From: Frankiales bacterium
Lineage (GTDB): Bacteria; Actinomycetota; Actinomycetes; Mycobacteriales; SCTD01
NCBI GenBank assembly: GCA_025465465.1
Contig: JAODND010000100.1
Coordinates: 1 to 64,000, forward strand
Length of the DNA: 64,000 nucleotides
Direction of reading: 5' to 3'
Shown here: in pieces, positions 7,246-15,699 of the stretch
How positions within the stretch are numbered: position 1 is the first letter of the stretch
How the letters are laid out: the number at the start of each line of letters is the position of its first letter
Translations under genes and position numbers: made by a program
Notes under the pieces: generated by a model
Database searches by the model: none
What the model was told of the DNA's origin: nothing
What the model saw: the letters and a program-made list of their open reading frames with translations, nothing else

Positions 7246-8793
7246 GTGAGCTACATGGGCCAGCAGCCGCTGACGATCGCGACGATCTTCGAGCGGCTGC
7301 GCACCGTCTACGGCGACAACGCGGTCGTCGACGCGCTGCCGTCGGGCACCACCCGTACGACCTACCGCGAGCTCGCGCACAGGGTGCTGCGGCTCGTCAC
7401 CGTGCTCCAGGACCTCGGGGTGCAGCCCGGAGACCGGATCGGCTCCTTCGCCAACAACAGCAGCCGGCACCTCGAGCTCTACTACGCGGTGCCGCTGGCG
7501 GGAGCCGTGCTGCACATGGTCAACATCCGTCTGCACGACGACCAGCTCGAGCACGTCGTCACGGACGCCGGAGACATCCTGCTGTTCGCCGACGGCGACC
7601 TCGCCGACCGGCTCAGCACCCTCCAGCTGCCGTCGGTGCGCAAGGTCCTGACACTGGGGGAGGACGTCGAGGAGCTCATCGCGCAGGCCGCGCCCTGCAC
7701 CGAGCTGCCGGTGCTGACCGAGGACATGCCGGCCGGGATGTGCCACACCAGCGGGACGACGGGGATGCCGAAGGCCGTCGTGTACACACACCGATCGACC
7801 TACCTGCACGCGATGGCGGCCTGCATGGTCGACGCGCTGGCGCTGTCGGAGAGCGAACGCGTGCTCCCGGTCGTACCCCTGTTCCATGCCTGTGGCTGGG
7901 GGCTGCCCTATGCCGCCCCGTTCACCGGAGCCGAGCTGGTGCTGGTCGGCAGCGACACCTCGCCGGCCAACCTTGCGCGGGTCATCAACGAGGAGCAGGT
8001 CACCTGGGCCGCCGGAGTGCCGACGATCTGGACCGGGCTGCTGCCGCTTGCCGGCACCCTGCCCTCGCTGAAGACCCTTGGTGTCGGGGGATCGGCGACC
8101 CCCAAGCCGCTGATGGAGGCCTACGACGAGCTCGGCATCACGATCCTGCAGATCTGGGGGATGACGGAGACCTCGCCCGTGGCCTGCACGAGCAGGCCGC
8201 GCCGTCGCCACCACGGGCTGTCGCCTGAGGAGCTGCTCGACGTCCGGGTCAAGACCGGCACGATCTTCGCGGGCCTCGAGGCCCGGATCGTCGACCTCGA
8301 CGGCGACGAGCTGCCCTGGGACGGCGAGTCGGTCGGTGAGCTCGAGTGCCGCGGGCCCTGGGTCGCGACCCGCTACTGGGGGGCTGCCGCCGCCTCGACG
8401 TTCCACGACGGCTGGCTGCGCACCGGCGACATGGCCCGGATGGACAGCGACGGGTACTTCACGATCGTCGACCGTTCCAAGGACCTCGTGAAGTCAGGCG
8501 GTGAGTGGATCTCGAGCGTCGAGCTCGAGGGCGCCTGCCTCGCACACCCGGCGATTCGGGAGGCGGCCGTCGTGGGAGTCCCGTCCCTCAAGTGGGACGA
8601 GCGGCCGGTCGTGGTCGCCGCCGTCAGCGCACCGGTGACGCTCAACGAGCTGCATGCGTTCCTCAGCGGGCGGGTGGCGAAGTGGTGGCTCCCCGACGCG
8701 CTCGTCGTCGTCGAGGAGGTGGCCAAGACGAGCGTCGGAAAGTACGACAAGAAGGTGCTGCGTTCCCAGCTCGCAGAGATGGTCCTGCCATGA
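7246..8793 (+). CDS. Fatty-acid/medium-chain acyl-CoA ligase (ANL superfamily)
   Basis: 515-residue AMP-forming synthetase that would activate a carboxylic acid to its CoA thioester via an acyl-adenylate. The AMP/P-loop HTSGTTGMPKA is near residue 167, the A5 motif WGMTETSP near 305, the hinge region DGWLRTGDMARMDSDGYF near 388, and the catalytic Lys in KTSVGKYDKK near 497. It belongs to the FadD/AlkK-like branch (short N-terminal YMGQQPLTIATIFERL). The GTG at 7246 has AGGGAAGGGG six bases upstream; the open frame extends to 6235 but that part shadows the regulator. This is the only gene of the operon with a sizeable gap before it (91 bases), occupied by the RNA structure at 7158-7239. Confidence 0.87.
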   Translation: MSYMGQQPLTIATIFERLRTVYGDNAVVDALPSGTTRTTYRELAHRVLRLVTVLQDLGVQPGDRIGSFANNSSRHLELYYAVPLAGAVLHMVNIRLHDDQLEHVVTDAGDILLFADGDLADRLSTLQLPSVRKVLTLGEDVEELIAQAAPCTELPVLTEDMPAGMCHTSGTTGMPKAVVYTHRSTYLHAMAACMVDALALSESERVLPVVPLFHACGWGLPYAAPFTGAELVLVGSDTSPANLARVINEEQVTWAAGVPTIWTGLLPLAGTLPSLKTLGVGGSATPKPLMEAYDELGITILQIWGMTETSPVACTSRPRRRHHGLSPEELLDVRVKTGTIFAGLEARIVDLDGDELPWDGESVGELECRGPWVATRYWGAAAASTFHDGWLRTGDMARMDSDGYFTIVDRSKDLVKSGGEWISSVELEGACLAHPAIREAAVVGVPSLKWDERPVVVAAVSAPVTLNELHAFLSGRVAKWWLPDALVVVEEVAKTSVGKYDKKVLRSQLAEMVLP

Positions 8794-9704
8794 AGAAGCT
8801 CCTTGCCCTGCTCGTCGTCGTCCTGCTCGCACCGACCGCCCAGGCCGAACCGCAGCGGCAGAAGCCGCAGGGCCCGGCCGCATGGAAGTTCGCCCGGGAC
8901 GTTCCCGTGATCCTCGACAGCGAGTGGCACTGGAAGGTCGGTGGCTTCGGCGGCATCCGGCGCGGCTATCCGCTCAAGCACGTCCCCGTGATCTTCGTGC
9001 ACGGCAACAACGTCGACGCAGCCGACTGGTACCCCGTGCGTGACGACTTCCTCAAGGCCGGCTGGACCAAGCAGGAGCTCTGGGGGATCTCCTATGGCGG
9101 CCTCGGCGGCGCCAACGGCACCGCGCTCCACCGCAGCAACCCGGAGCGGGACTCCGAGCACGCTGCCCAGGGAGACGACCACACGACCTACATCACCAAC
9201 AACGAGGCCAACGTCCCTGACCTCTACCGGTTCCTGCGGATGGTGCAGGCCTACACGGGCTCGAAGCGATTCGTGATCGTGTCGCACTCGCTGGGCGTCA
9301 CGTTGTCGCGTGAAACGCTCAGGGTGCACCGCGAACTGCGCCAGGACCTGGTCGCCTTCGTCGGCATCGCCGGGGCCAACCAGGGGACGACCTTCTGCCC
9401 GCCCGGCTCGGAGAGCGATGTCGTGTCCTGTGACGAGATCGCTGCCGGCACGCCGTGGCTGGCCCGGCTCAACGCGGCCGGCCAGACCTACGGCCCAGCG
9501 CACTGGATGACGGTGTACGACGGGAGCGGCGCGGGTGATCCGGCCTACGTCGGGCCGACCTACGCGCAGTCGCCCGCCCTCCAGGGCGCCCTCAACGTGC
9601 AGTACCCGCACATGTACCACAACGACCTGCGGATCGACGTCGAGGTCGTGGCCAGGTACCGCACCTGGATCGAGCGCTGGGCCACCCTCCGGCACCCGTC
9701 CTAG
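8790..9704 (+). CDS. Secreted lipase / alpha-beta hydrolase (class 2 lipase-like)
   Basis: 304 residues with a Sec signal peptide (MKKLLALLVVVLLAPTAQA, cleavage after AQA). The oxyanion motif is VIFVHGNN near residue 69; the nucleophile is Ser167 in VSHSLG. The pattern HGNNxxxxDWYPVRD resembles class 2 lipases and the PhaZ7-type extracellular polyhydroxybutyrate depolymerases. Cysteines in CPPG and SCDE may pair. The ATG at 8790 overlaps the ligase stop (ATGA), making this the last gene of the transport operon. It would release acids or small esters outside the cell for the transporter; this role is inferred. Confidence 0.82.
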   Translation: MKKLLALLVVVLLAPTAQAEPQRQKPQGPAAWKFARDVPVILDSEWHWKVGGFGGIRRGYPLKHVPVIFVHGNNVDAADWYPVRDDFLKAGWTKQELWGISYGGLGGANGTALHRSNPERDSEHAAQGDDHTTYITNNEANVPDLYRFLRMVQAYTGSKRFVIVSHSLGVTLSRETLRVHRELRQDLVAFVGIAGANQGTTFCPPGSESDVVSCDEIAAGTPWLARLNAAGQTYGPAHWMTVYDGSGAGDPAYVGPTYAQSPALQGALNVQYPHMYHNDLRIDVEVVARYRTWIERWATLRHPS

Positions 9705-9717
9705 CCCGCCGAAACGG

Positions 9718-10569
9718 TCAGCCAGGCAGGTGGAAGCCGCCTTCGGGTGCTGGGGGAGGGACCGGCGGTGGCTGGGGCGGCTGGTGGCCCAAGGTCGGAG
9801 GCGGGGTGGGCGCCCAACCCTCTGCGGGTACGGCGGCCAGTTCCGCCCGGCGACGGCGCTCGGCGAGGACGCCAGTGAGGTAGGCCCATCCCGGAGTGCC
9901 CGGCGGGGGAGGCGGTGTCGTCACCGAACCGACCGCGGCGGCCAGCCGGTTGCCGAGGTCGGCGCGCGCGGGTTCACTCATCTGGGCTGCCCGCATGAGG
10001 AAGCTGCGCACCGACAGCGCCAGGTCGTCGGGGAGTCGTGAGAGGTCGAGGCTCTGCGCCCAGCCGACCAGCTGTGGGGGCATGACGGCGTAGAAGGCGT
10101 GCGAGCCGGACACCCGCTCCTGGATGACGATGGTGCCCGCTGCCAGGTCTCCGAGGCGCTTGCCGTGACTGCTGACCAGCGACGAGATGACGCCGGCGCT
10201 GTAGAGCGTCACGCCGGGTCGCTCGACGATGAAGCCGATGAGGCCACGCACGAACGCCTGCCGGAAGCCGATCGGTCCGGCATCGTCGCGGACGACCCGC
10301 AGACCGAGGGCGGCCTTGCCGAGGGTCTTGCCCTTCCACAGCGTCTCCGACAGCACGGGGTAGACGAGCCCGACACCGACGATCAGCACGATGATCTCGG
10401 CGGCGGCCGCAGCCTGGTTGGCTGCGCCGACCAACCCGAAGACGGTGCCGGCCAGGAGAAAGAGCCCGAGCTGCACGAGCCCGTCGAGGAAGGCCGCCAC
10501 GAGCCGGGAGGGCAGCGCGGCCTCGCGGAGGTCGAGTGCGACTGCCTCGCCGGTGACGAGCTGCGACAC
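9718..10569 (-). CDS. RDD-family membrane protein
   Basis: 283-residue integral membrane protein. The N-terminal RDD domain has the Arg in LPSRLVAAFLDGL and conserved FVRGLIGF and GLRVVRDD segments, with about four membrane helices over residues 20-130. The C-terminus is cytoplasmic, ending in a Pro-rich tail. RDD proteins are poorly understood; some act in ion exchange. The GTG at 10569 has AGGAAGGGG eight bases upstream and is preferred to a start at 10602. It is convergent with the lipase gene and divergent from the SpoIIM gene, an arrangement seen ahead of mtrAB in other actinobacteria. Confidence 0.82.
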   Translation of the reverse strand: MSQLVTGEAVALDLREAALPSRLVAAFLDGLVQLGLFLLAGTVFGLVGAANQAAAAAEIIVLIVGVGLVYPVLSETLWKGKTLGKAALGLRVVRDDAGPIGFRQAFVRGLIGFIVERPGVTLYSAGVISSLVSSHGKRLGDLAAGTIVIQERVSGSHAFYAVMPPQLVGWAQSLDLSRLPDDLALSVRSFLMRAAQMSEPARADLGNRLAAAVGSVTTPPPPPGTPGWAYLTGVLAERRRRAELAAVPAEGWAPTPPPTLGHQPPQPPPVPPPAPEGGFHLPG

Positions 10570-10603
10570 CCCGACGTCCCCTTCCTGACAGCAGCGAAGC
10601 ACC

Positions 10604-10609
10604 TAGTCT
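10604..10609 (+). promoter_or_regulatory. -10 box TAGTCT, leaderless start of spoIIM-like gene
   Basis: TAGTCT lies 8 bases before the GTG at 10618, and there is no Shine-Dalgarno. This fits leaderless transcription, common in actinobacteria. Confidence 0.5.
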
Positions 10610-10617
10610 GCCCTGTC

Positions 10618-11628
10618 GTGGACCTCGACGTGTTCGTCTCGCGGCACAGCGTCGAGTGGGCCCGGCTCGAGCAGCTCATCAGGCTCTCCGCCAAGCCGCG
10701 CCGCCTGTCGGGCGCGCAGGTCGACGAGCTGGTGGAGCTCTACCAGAGGACCGCCACGCACCTCAGCGTGGTGCAGAGCAACGGTGGCGACCCCGTCCTC
10801 GTCGGGCGGCTCTCGTCGATCGTCGCCAGAGGCCGCAGTGCGGTCACCGGCACCCGACGTGGGGCCGTGCGCGATGTCGTCCGCTTCTTCACCGTCGACT
10901 TCCCCGCGGTGGTCTACCGGGCGCGGTGGTGGTGGCTCGGGGCGACGGGGTTCTTCCTCGTCGTGAGCATCGCCTGGACCGTCTTCCTGCTCACGCACCC
11001 CGACCAGCGCAACCAGATCGCGTCGCCCGACGCGGTGCAGCAGCTCGTCAACCACGACTTCCAGGACTACTACTCGCAGGCGCCCGCCCACGACTTCGCC
11101 GCAAAGGTCTTCACCAACAACGCCTTCCTTGCCCTGCTGACGATCGGGAGCGGGCTGCTGCTCGGCATCCCGGTCGTCTTCCTGCTCTACCAGAACGCCC
11201 TCAACGTCGCCGTCGACGCGTCGTTGCTCATCGCGGGCCATCGCACGGGGCTGTTCTTCGGCCTGATCATCCCGCACGGCCTGCTCGAGCTGACGACGAT
11301 CTTCGTCTCGGCCGGCCTCGGGATGAAGCTCGGCTGGACCGTCGTCGACCCCGGCCGGCGAACGCGCGCCCAGGCGTTGGCCGAGGAGGGCCGGGCGCTC
11401 GTCATCGGCGGCATCGGCACGACCGTCATGCTGCTCATCAGTGGCATCCTCGAGGCCTTCGTGACTCCGAGCGGCCTGCCGACGTGGGCCCGCATCGGGA
11501 TCGGCGTGCTCGTGGAGTGCGGCTTCCTGTGGGTGGTGTTCGTCCTGGGCCGGCGGGCCGCGCAGGCCGGCGTGACCGGCGATCTCGACCTCGAGCGCCG
11601 CGGCGACACCCTTCCGACCTCCGGCTAG
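10618..11628 (+). CDS. Stage II sporulation protein M (SpoIIM)-family membrane protein
   Basis: 336 residues. A cytoplasmic N-terminal helical region (VDLDVFVSRHSVEWARLEQL onwards, through the Tyr-Gln-Arg-Thr segment near residue 42) is followed by about five or six membrane helices. The SpoIIM/DUF95 signature is the segment NNAFLALLTIGSGLLLGIP and IIPHGLLELTTIF. In actinobacteria this protein sits beside RDD, MoxR and DUF58 genes and is not tied to endospores; its role is unknown but probably envelope-related. The start is the leaderless GTG at 10618. Its TAG stop shares the palindrome CTAG with the stop of the convergent DUF58 gene. Confidence 0.83.
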   Translation: MDLDVFVSRHSVEWARLEQLIRLSAKPRRLSGAQVDELVELYQRTATHLSVVQSNGGDPVLVGRLSSIVARGRSAVTGTRRGAVRDVVRFFTVDFPAVVYRARWWWLGATGFFLVVSIAWTVFLLTHPDQRNQIASPDAVQQLVNHDFQDYYSQAPAHDFAAKVFTNNAFLALLTIGSGLLLGIPVVFLLYQNALNVAVDASLLIAGHRTGLFFGLIIPHGLLELTTIFVSAGLGMKLGWTVVDPGRRTRAQALAEEGRALVIGGIGTTVMLLISGILEAFVTPSGLPTWARIGIGVLVECGFLWVVFVLGRRAAQAGVTGDLDLERRGDTLPTSG

Positions 11629-12917
11629 AGGCGGCCGGCTGCCTTCAGCGACAGGTAGGCGTCGGCGACGTGCGAGGCAAAGGTGTCGGGGCCGGCATCG
11701 ATGACCTCGACGCCCTTGCGACGCAGCTCGGCGGTCAGGGTCCGCCGGTCCGCCTGCGCCTTCTCCGCGGCGGCGGCGGCATAGACCGCGTCGACGTCGT
11801 TGCGACCGGCCGCGAGGTCGTCGAGCCGGCTGTCGCCGACGCTCGCGACGACGACCGTGTGCCGACTGGTCAACGACGACAGCACGGGCAGCAGCCCCTC
11901 GCGGAGCGGGGCCGCATCCAGCGCGGTGAACAGCACGACCAGCGACCTGCGGCGGCTCCGTCGCAGCACTTCGGAGACGAGCCGGCGGTTGTCGGTCTCC
12001 ACCAGTGCGGGCTCGAGCACGGCCATCGCGTCGACCATCCGGCCGAGCAGTGCCTCCCGCCCAGCGCCCTCGACGGTGGCGCGCACCTCGCGGTCGATCG
12101 CGAGCAGGTCGACCCGGTCGCCGGCACGGGAGGCGAGCGCACCGAGGAGAAGGGCGGCGTCGAGGGCCAGATCGAGACGGGGGACGTCGCCGATGCGGGC
12201 GGCCGAGGTGCGGCCGGTGTCGAGCACGACCAGGAGCCGGCGGTCGCGCTCGGGTCTCCAGGTGCGGACGACGACGTCGGACTTGCGAGCGGTGGCCCGC
12301 CAGTCGATCGAGCGGACGTCGTCCCCGTCGACGTACTCCCTGAGCGAGTCGAACTCGGTGCCCTGGCCACGGGTCCGGGCCAGCAGCTGCCCGTCGAGCT
12401 GGCGCAGCTTGTCGAGCTTCTCGGGCAGGAACTTCCGGGACGTGAACGGTGGCTGCACCCGCACCCGCCACGGGACCTCGTGACGCCCCTGCCGGCCGGC
12501 GAGACCGAGCGGTCCCAGCGCCCGCACGGTGATGCGGTCCGGCGTCCGGTCGCCGCGGCGGGTGGGGTGGAGAGTCGTCGTGAGGGCTCGCCGCTCACCC
12601 GCCGGGATGCTCAACCGGTGGGTGCGCGGTCCGGCGCCGGCAGAGGGCACCCAGGCGTCGCGGAGCTCGCCGCGCAGCCGCCGGCCGGTGGCATTGACGA
12701 CCGACAGCTGCACCTCGGCCGACTCGCCCAGCCGGCAGGCCGTGATGCCGGAGCGGGTCACCTGCAGTCTGCGCACGGGTGCCGCCAGGAGCACGTCGAC
12801 GGCCAGCACGACGAGCAGCACCGCAGCGGTGCCGAGGGCCGTCGCCAGGTGGGGCGACGCGATGACGGGGAGCAGGCCGAGCAGCGCCAGCAGCGCAGCC
12901 CGACCCGTGACCGCCAT
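11625..12917 (-). CDS. DUF58 domain protein (vWA-like), MoxR partner
   Basis: 430 residues. Two N-terminal membrane helices (residues about 5-45) are followed by a beta-rich region and the DUF58 core: LREYVDGDDVRSIDWRATAR near residue 215, then a vWA-like fold beginning LLVVLDTGRTSAARIGDVPR, where a MIDAS-like DTGRTS is visible. DUF58 proteins work with MoxR AAA+ ATPases as chaperone-like assemblies. The gene directly follows moxR (15-base gap) on the same strand, as last member of the minus-strand operon 16745 to 11625. Confidence 0.84.
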   Translation of the reverse strand: MAVTGRAALLALLGLLPVIASPHLATALGTAAVLLVVLAVDVLLAAPVRRLQVTRSGITACRLGESAEVQLSVVNATGRRLRGELRDAWVPSAGAGPRTHRLSIPAGERRALTTTLHPTRRGDRTPDRITVRALGPLGLAGRQGRHEVPWRVRVQPPFTSRKFLPEKLDKLRQLDGQLLARTRGQGTEFDSLREYVDGDDVRSIDWRATARKSDVVVRTWRPERDRRLLVVLDTGRTSAARIGDVPRLDLALDAALLLGALASRAGDRVDLLAIDREVRATVEGAGREALLGRMVDAMAVLEPALVETDNRRLVSEVLRRSRRRSLVVLFTALDAAPLREGLLPVLSSLTSRHTVVVASVGDSRLDDLAAGRNDVDAVYAAAAAEKAQADRRTLTAELRRKGVEVIDAGPDTFASHVADAYLSLKAAGRL

Positions 12918-12932
12918 GTCCCCAGCCCCGAG

Positions 12933-13907
12933 CTAGCGGGGTACGGGCACGGTGGCCAGGACACCCTCGAGCACGGCATCGCTCGACACGCCCTCGAGCT
13001 CGGCCTCGGGCCGCAGGGCGACGCGGTGCCGCAGGGTCGGGCGGGCCAGTGCCTTGACGTCGTCCGGTGTCAGGTAGTCGCGCCCGGACAGCCAGGCCCA
13101 GGCCTTCGCGGTGGCGAGCAGCGCGGTCGCACCGCGCGGGGAGGCGCCGAGCTGCAGGGACGGCGACGACCGGGTGGCGCGGCAGATGTCGACGACGTAC
13201 TCCAGCACCTCCGGCGCGACGGTGAGCGCGGCGACCTGCTTCCGGCCGGCAACCAGGTCGGCGGCCGTCGCCACCGGCCTGAGCGCCGACAGGTCGCGGG
13301 GGTCGAAGCCGGAGTTGTGCGCCTCGAGGACCCGTACCTCGTCGGCCCGCTCGGGAAGGGGGACGGTCAGCTTCAGCAGGAAGCGGTCGAGCTGGGCCTC
13401 CGGCAGCGGATAGGTCCCCTCGTACTCCACGGGGTTCTGCGTCGCGATGACGACGAACGGGTCGGGCAGCAGCCGTGGGTCGCCGTCGACGGTGACCTGC
13501 CGCTCCTCCATCGCCTCCAGCAGCGCGGCCTGCGTCTTCGGGGGCGTGCGGTTGATCTCGTCTGCGAGCAGCAGGTTGGTGAAGACCGGTCCCTCGCGGA
13601 AGGAGAAGGCCGCGGAGCGCGCGTCGTAGACGAGCGACCCCGTGACGTCACCGGGCATGAGGTCGGGGGTGAACTGCACGCGCTTCGTGCCGAGGTCGAG
13701 GGAGGCGGCGAGCGAGCGGACGAGCAGGGTCTTCGCCACCCCCGGAACGCCTTCCAGCAGCACGTGCCCGCGGCAGAGCAGCGCGACGACGAGCCCGGTC
13801 ACCGCGGCGTCCTGCCCGATGACGGCCTTGCCGACCTCGGACCGGAGCGCGAGCAGCGCCCCGCGCGGGTCTCGTGCGGCAGCAGTACGACGACGAGGGG
13901 CCGTCAC
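12933..13907 (-). CDS. MoxR-family AAA+ ATPase
   Basis: 324 residues. Walker A is GVPGVAKT near residue 48, Walker B LLLADEIN near 110, sensor region VIATQNPVEYEGTYPLPEAQ near 150, and an AAA lid follows. MoxR proteins couple ATP hydrolysis to maturation or metal insertion in vWA-containing client proteins; here the client would be the adjacent DUF58 protein. The GTG at 13907 lies in a GTGA overlap with the stop of the DUF4350 gene. The longer open frame upstream is a shadow of that gene. Confidence 0.9.
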   Translation of the reverse strand: MTAPRRRTAAARDPRGALLALRSEVGKAVIGQDAAVTGLVVALLCRGHVLLEGVPGVAKTLLVRSLAASLDLGTKRVQFTPDLMPGDVTGSLVYDARSAAFSFREGPVFTNLLLADEINRTPPKTQAALLEAMEERQVTVDGDPRLLPDPFVVIATQNPVEYEGTYPLPEAQLDRFLLKLTVPLPERADEVRVLEAHNSGFDPRDLSALRPVATAADLVAGRKQVAALTVAPEVLEYVVDICRATRSSPSLQLGASPRGATALLATAKAWAWLSGRDYLTPDDVKALARPTLRHRVALRPEAELEGVSSDAVLEGVLATVPVPR

Positions 13908-15079
13908 GAGCCAGACACCTCCAGGGCCAGGACATCGAGGTCGTGGGCGAGCCGCACGAGTGCGGCGTCGTCCACCGGTGGGGGACCGTACAGGAGGGTG
14001 TGCACCTGCGAGGCCGGCCGCGACGTGCGGCGGGACACCAGTTCGACCAGCGCCTCCGGCGTGGGGTGCCGGCCTGCTCCGAGCCGCGCGCCGATCCGGT
14101 GCAACGCCCCACTGCGCAGCGCCGCAGCAGCCGACCCGCGGGCGCCTGCGGCCCGATACAACCGACCGCGCCCCTCGACCGTCTCCGCGGCGCGGACCAC
14201 GACCGGAAGCGGCTCGGGCACGACGCGACCGAGCCGACGTCCGCGCCAGGCGATGACGAGCAGGGCGACGACGAGCAACCACCGCTCCGCCGGCGCGACC
14301 CAGCCCGGGAGCAGCTCGCCGAAGCTCTTGGCGTGCCGCCCGCCGACCGCCGTGCGGTTCGGGTCGGGCACCAGCCACCGCACGCTCTTGCCCTGACCGA
14401 GCAGTTGCAGCCCGAGCTCGGCGTTGCCATCGTCGCCGAGTCGTTGGTTGGTCAGCGCCTTGCCGCTGCCGAGCAGGACCAGGTCCTGATCGGGGAGGTG
14501 CACCAGCGTGCGCCCGTAGCAGAGCTGGGCGTGCGGGTCGGCGGCGGTGAACCTGTCGCCTCCGGTCCGCACCGTGCTGGACGCGACGGCCGGGCCGTAT
14601 CCGCAGCCCGGCTCGCGCCGGCCCTCCGAGACGACCCCGTCGAGCTGGACCTGCACGCCCAGCAGCGCGACGGTCGCCGGGTCGGCGACGAGGACCAGCG
14701 AGACGCCGGCACCCTGCAGGTCACTGAGCTCCTCGGGCGACAGCAGCGACGGGTCGGACACGAAGATGGTCGCGTCCTGGGGCAGGTTGCGGGTCGTGGT
14801 GGGGATGTCGCCGGTGCGCTGCACGTCGACGCCCTGGTCGCGCAGCAGCGTGGCCAGCGCACGGCCGCCCGCCGGCTCATAGGAGTCAGGGTCGAGCGAG
14901 CCGCTGCGCCCGACCCCGGACGTCAGCACGAGCAGCAGCAGCACGAGCACGAGCGCTGCGCCGAGCAGCAGCAGACCCCGGTGCCGCCGGACCCACGCCC
15001 GCGGCGTCAGGCCGGCCGCAGACCCGGGTCCGGACAGGGGTACGGGGGGAGCGTCCGCGAGCTCGGCGAGCAACGTCAT
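13904..15079 (-). CDS. DUF4350 membrane-anchored protein
   Basis: 391 residues. There is one membrane helix near residues 34-54 (LLLLGAALVLVLLLLVLTS), a DUF4350 region beginning DPDSYEPAGGRALATLLRDQ (Rossmann-like, resembling a GATase-like fold), a second helix near 265-285 (WLLVVALLVIAW) and a cytoplasmic C-terminus. The function is unknown. It lies between DUF4129 and moxR with 4-base overlaps on both sides, consistent with one co-translated envelope complex. The ATG at 15079 overlaps the upstream stop. Confidence 0.82.
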   Translation of the reverse strand: MTLLAELADAPPVPLSGPGSAAGLTPRAWVRRHRGLLLLGAALVLVLLLLVLTSGVGRSGSLDPDSYEPAGGRALATLLRDQGVDVQRTGDIPTTTRNLPQDATIFVSDPSLLSPEELSDLQGAGVSLVLVADPATVALLGVQVQLDGVVSEGRREPGCGYGPAVASSTVRTGGDRFTAADPHAQLCYGRTLVHLPDQDLVLLGSGKALTNQRLGDDGNAELGLQLLGQGKSVRWLVPDPNRTAVGGRHAKSFGELLPGWVAPAERWLLVVALLVIAWRGRRLGRVVPEPLPVVVRAAETVEGRGRLYRAAGARGSAAAALRSGALHRIGARLGAGRHPTPEALVELVSRRTSRPASQVHTLLYGPPPVDDAALVRLAHDLDVLALEVSGS

Positions 15080-15699
15080 GCGCGGACCAACCTGGCGTCG
15101 CGCACCGCCCGGTCGACCTCGACCAGGACCGCATAGCTGGACGCGTCCGCGGTGCGGCCGCCGTACCAGACGTCGTCGAAGACCTGGACGCCGCGCCGCA
15201 GCGGAGCAGCGACGGCCGCGACCGCCGTGCCGGCTTCACGCGCGAGCTCGTCGGCGGTGCGGCCGGGACGATGGTCGAGCACACCGCGGCTCTCGAGCTC
15301 CCGGGCGACGGCTCGCAGCCGCTCGCGGACCGCGTCGGCCCACCGCGCGCCGGCGGCCGCCTCCTCGGCGCGTGCGCGATGGTCCTCGGCGGTCATCGAC
15401 GCATCCCCTCCGAACAGGGCACCGTCGACGCGTCCCAGACCCGACGGCCGGGTTCGCCACACCACCAGGGCGATGAGGCCCCCGATCAGGAGCACGACGA
15501 CCACCAGGCCCAGCGCCCCTCCGGGCACCACGGCAGTGGCCTTCGTCAACGCCTTGTCGATCTGCTCGAACAGCCAGTTGAGGGCCCGGTAGGTCCACGG
15601 CGGCTTGGCGTCCTGGTAGGGCCTCCGGGACAGCTCGTCCCGGGCGGCGCGCTGCGCGGCCGCCCGGTCCAGGCCGGTGCCGTCGAGGAGAGGGATCAC
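15076..15699 (-). CDS. DUF4129 domain membrane protein
   Basis: 207 residues with a single membrane helix around residues 57-80 (ALGLVVVVLLIGGLIALVVW) and a C-terminal cytoplasmic DUF4129 region with ERLRAVARELESRGVLDHRP, GRTADELAREAG and DDVWYGGR, the usual markers of the family. DUF4129 is often fused to transglutaminase-like proteins; here it stands alone. The GTG at 15699 is in a GTGA overlap with the preceding gene; the open frame extends much further upstream but as a shadow. Confidence 0.82.
   Translation of the reverse strand: MIPLLDGTGLDRAAAQRAARDELSRRPYQDAKPPWTYRALNWLFEQIDKALTKATAVVPGGALGLVVVVLLIGGLIALVVWRTRPSGLGRVDGALFGGDASMTAEDHRARAEEAAAGARWADAVRERLRAVARELESRGVLDHRPGRTADELAREAGTAVAAVAAPLRRGVQVFDDVWYGGRTADASSYAVLVEVDRAVRDARLVRA

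Noticed and set aside
10656..14396. 1246-codon plus-strand frame across SpoIIM, DUF58 and MoxR genes
   Set aside because: Arg/Gly/Pro-rich shadow of well-supported genes in other frames.
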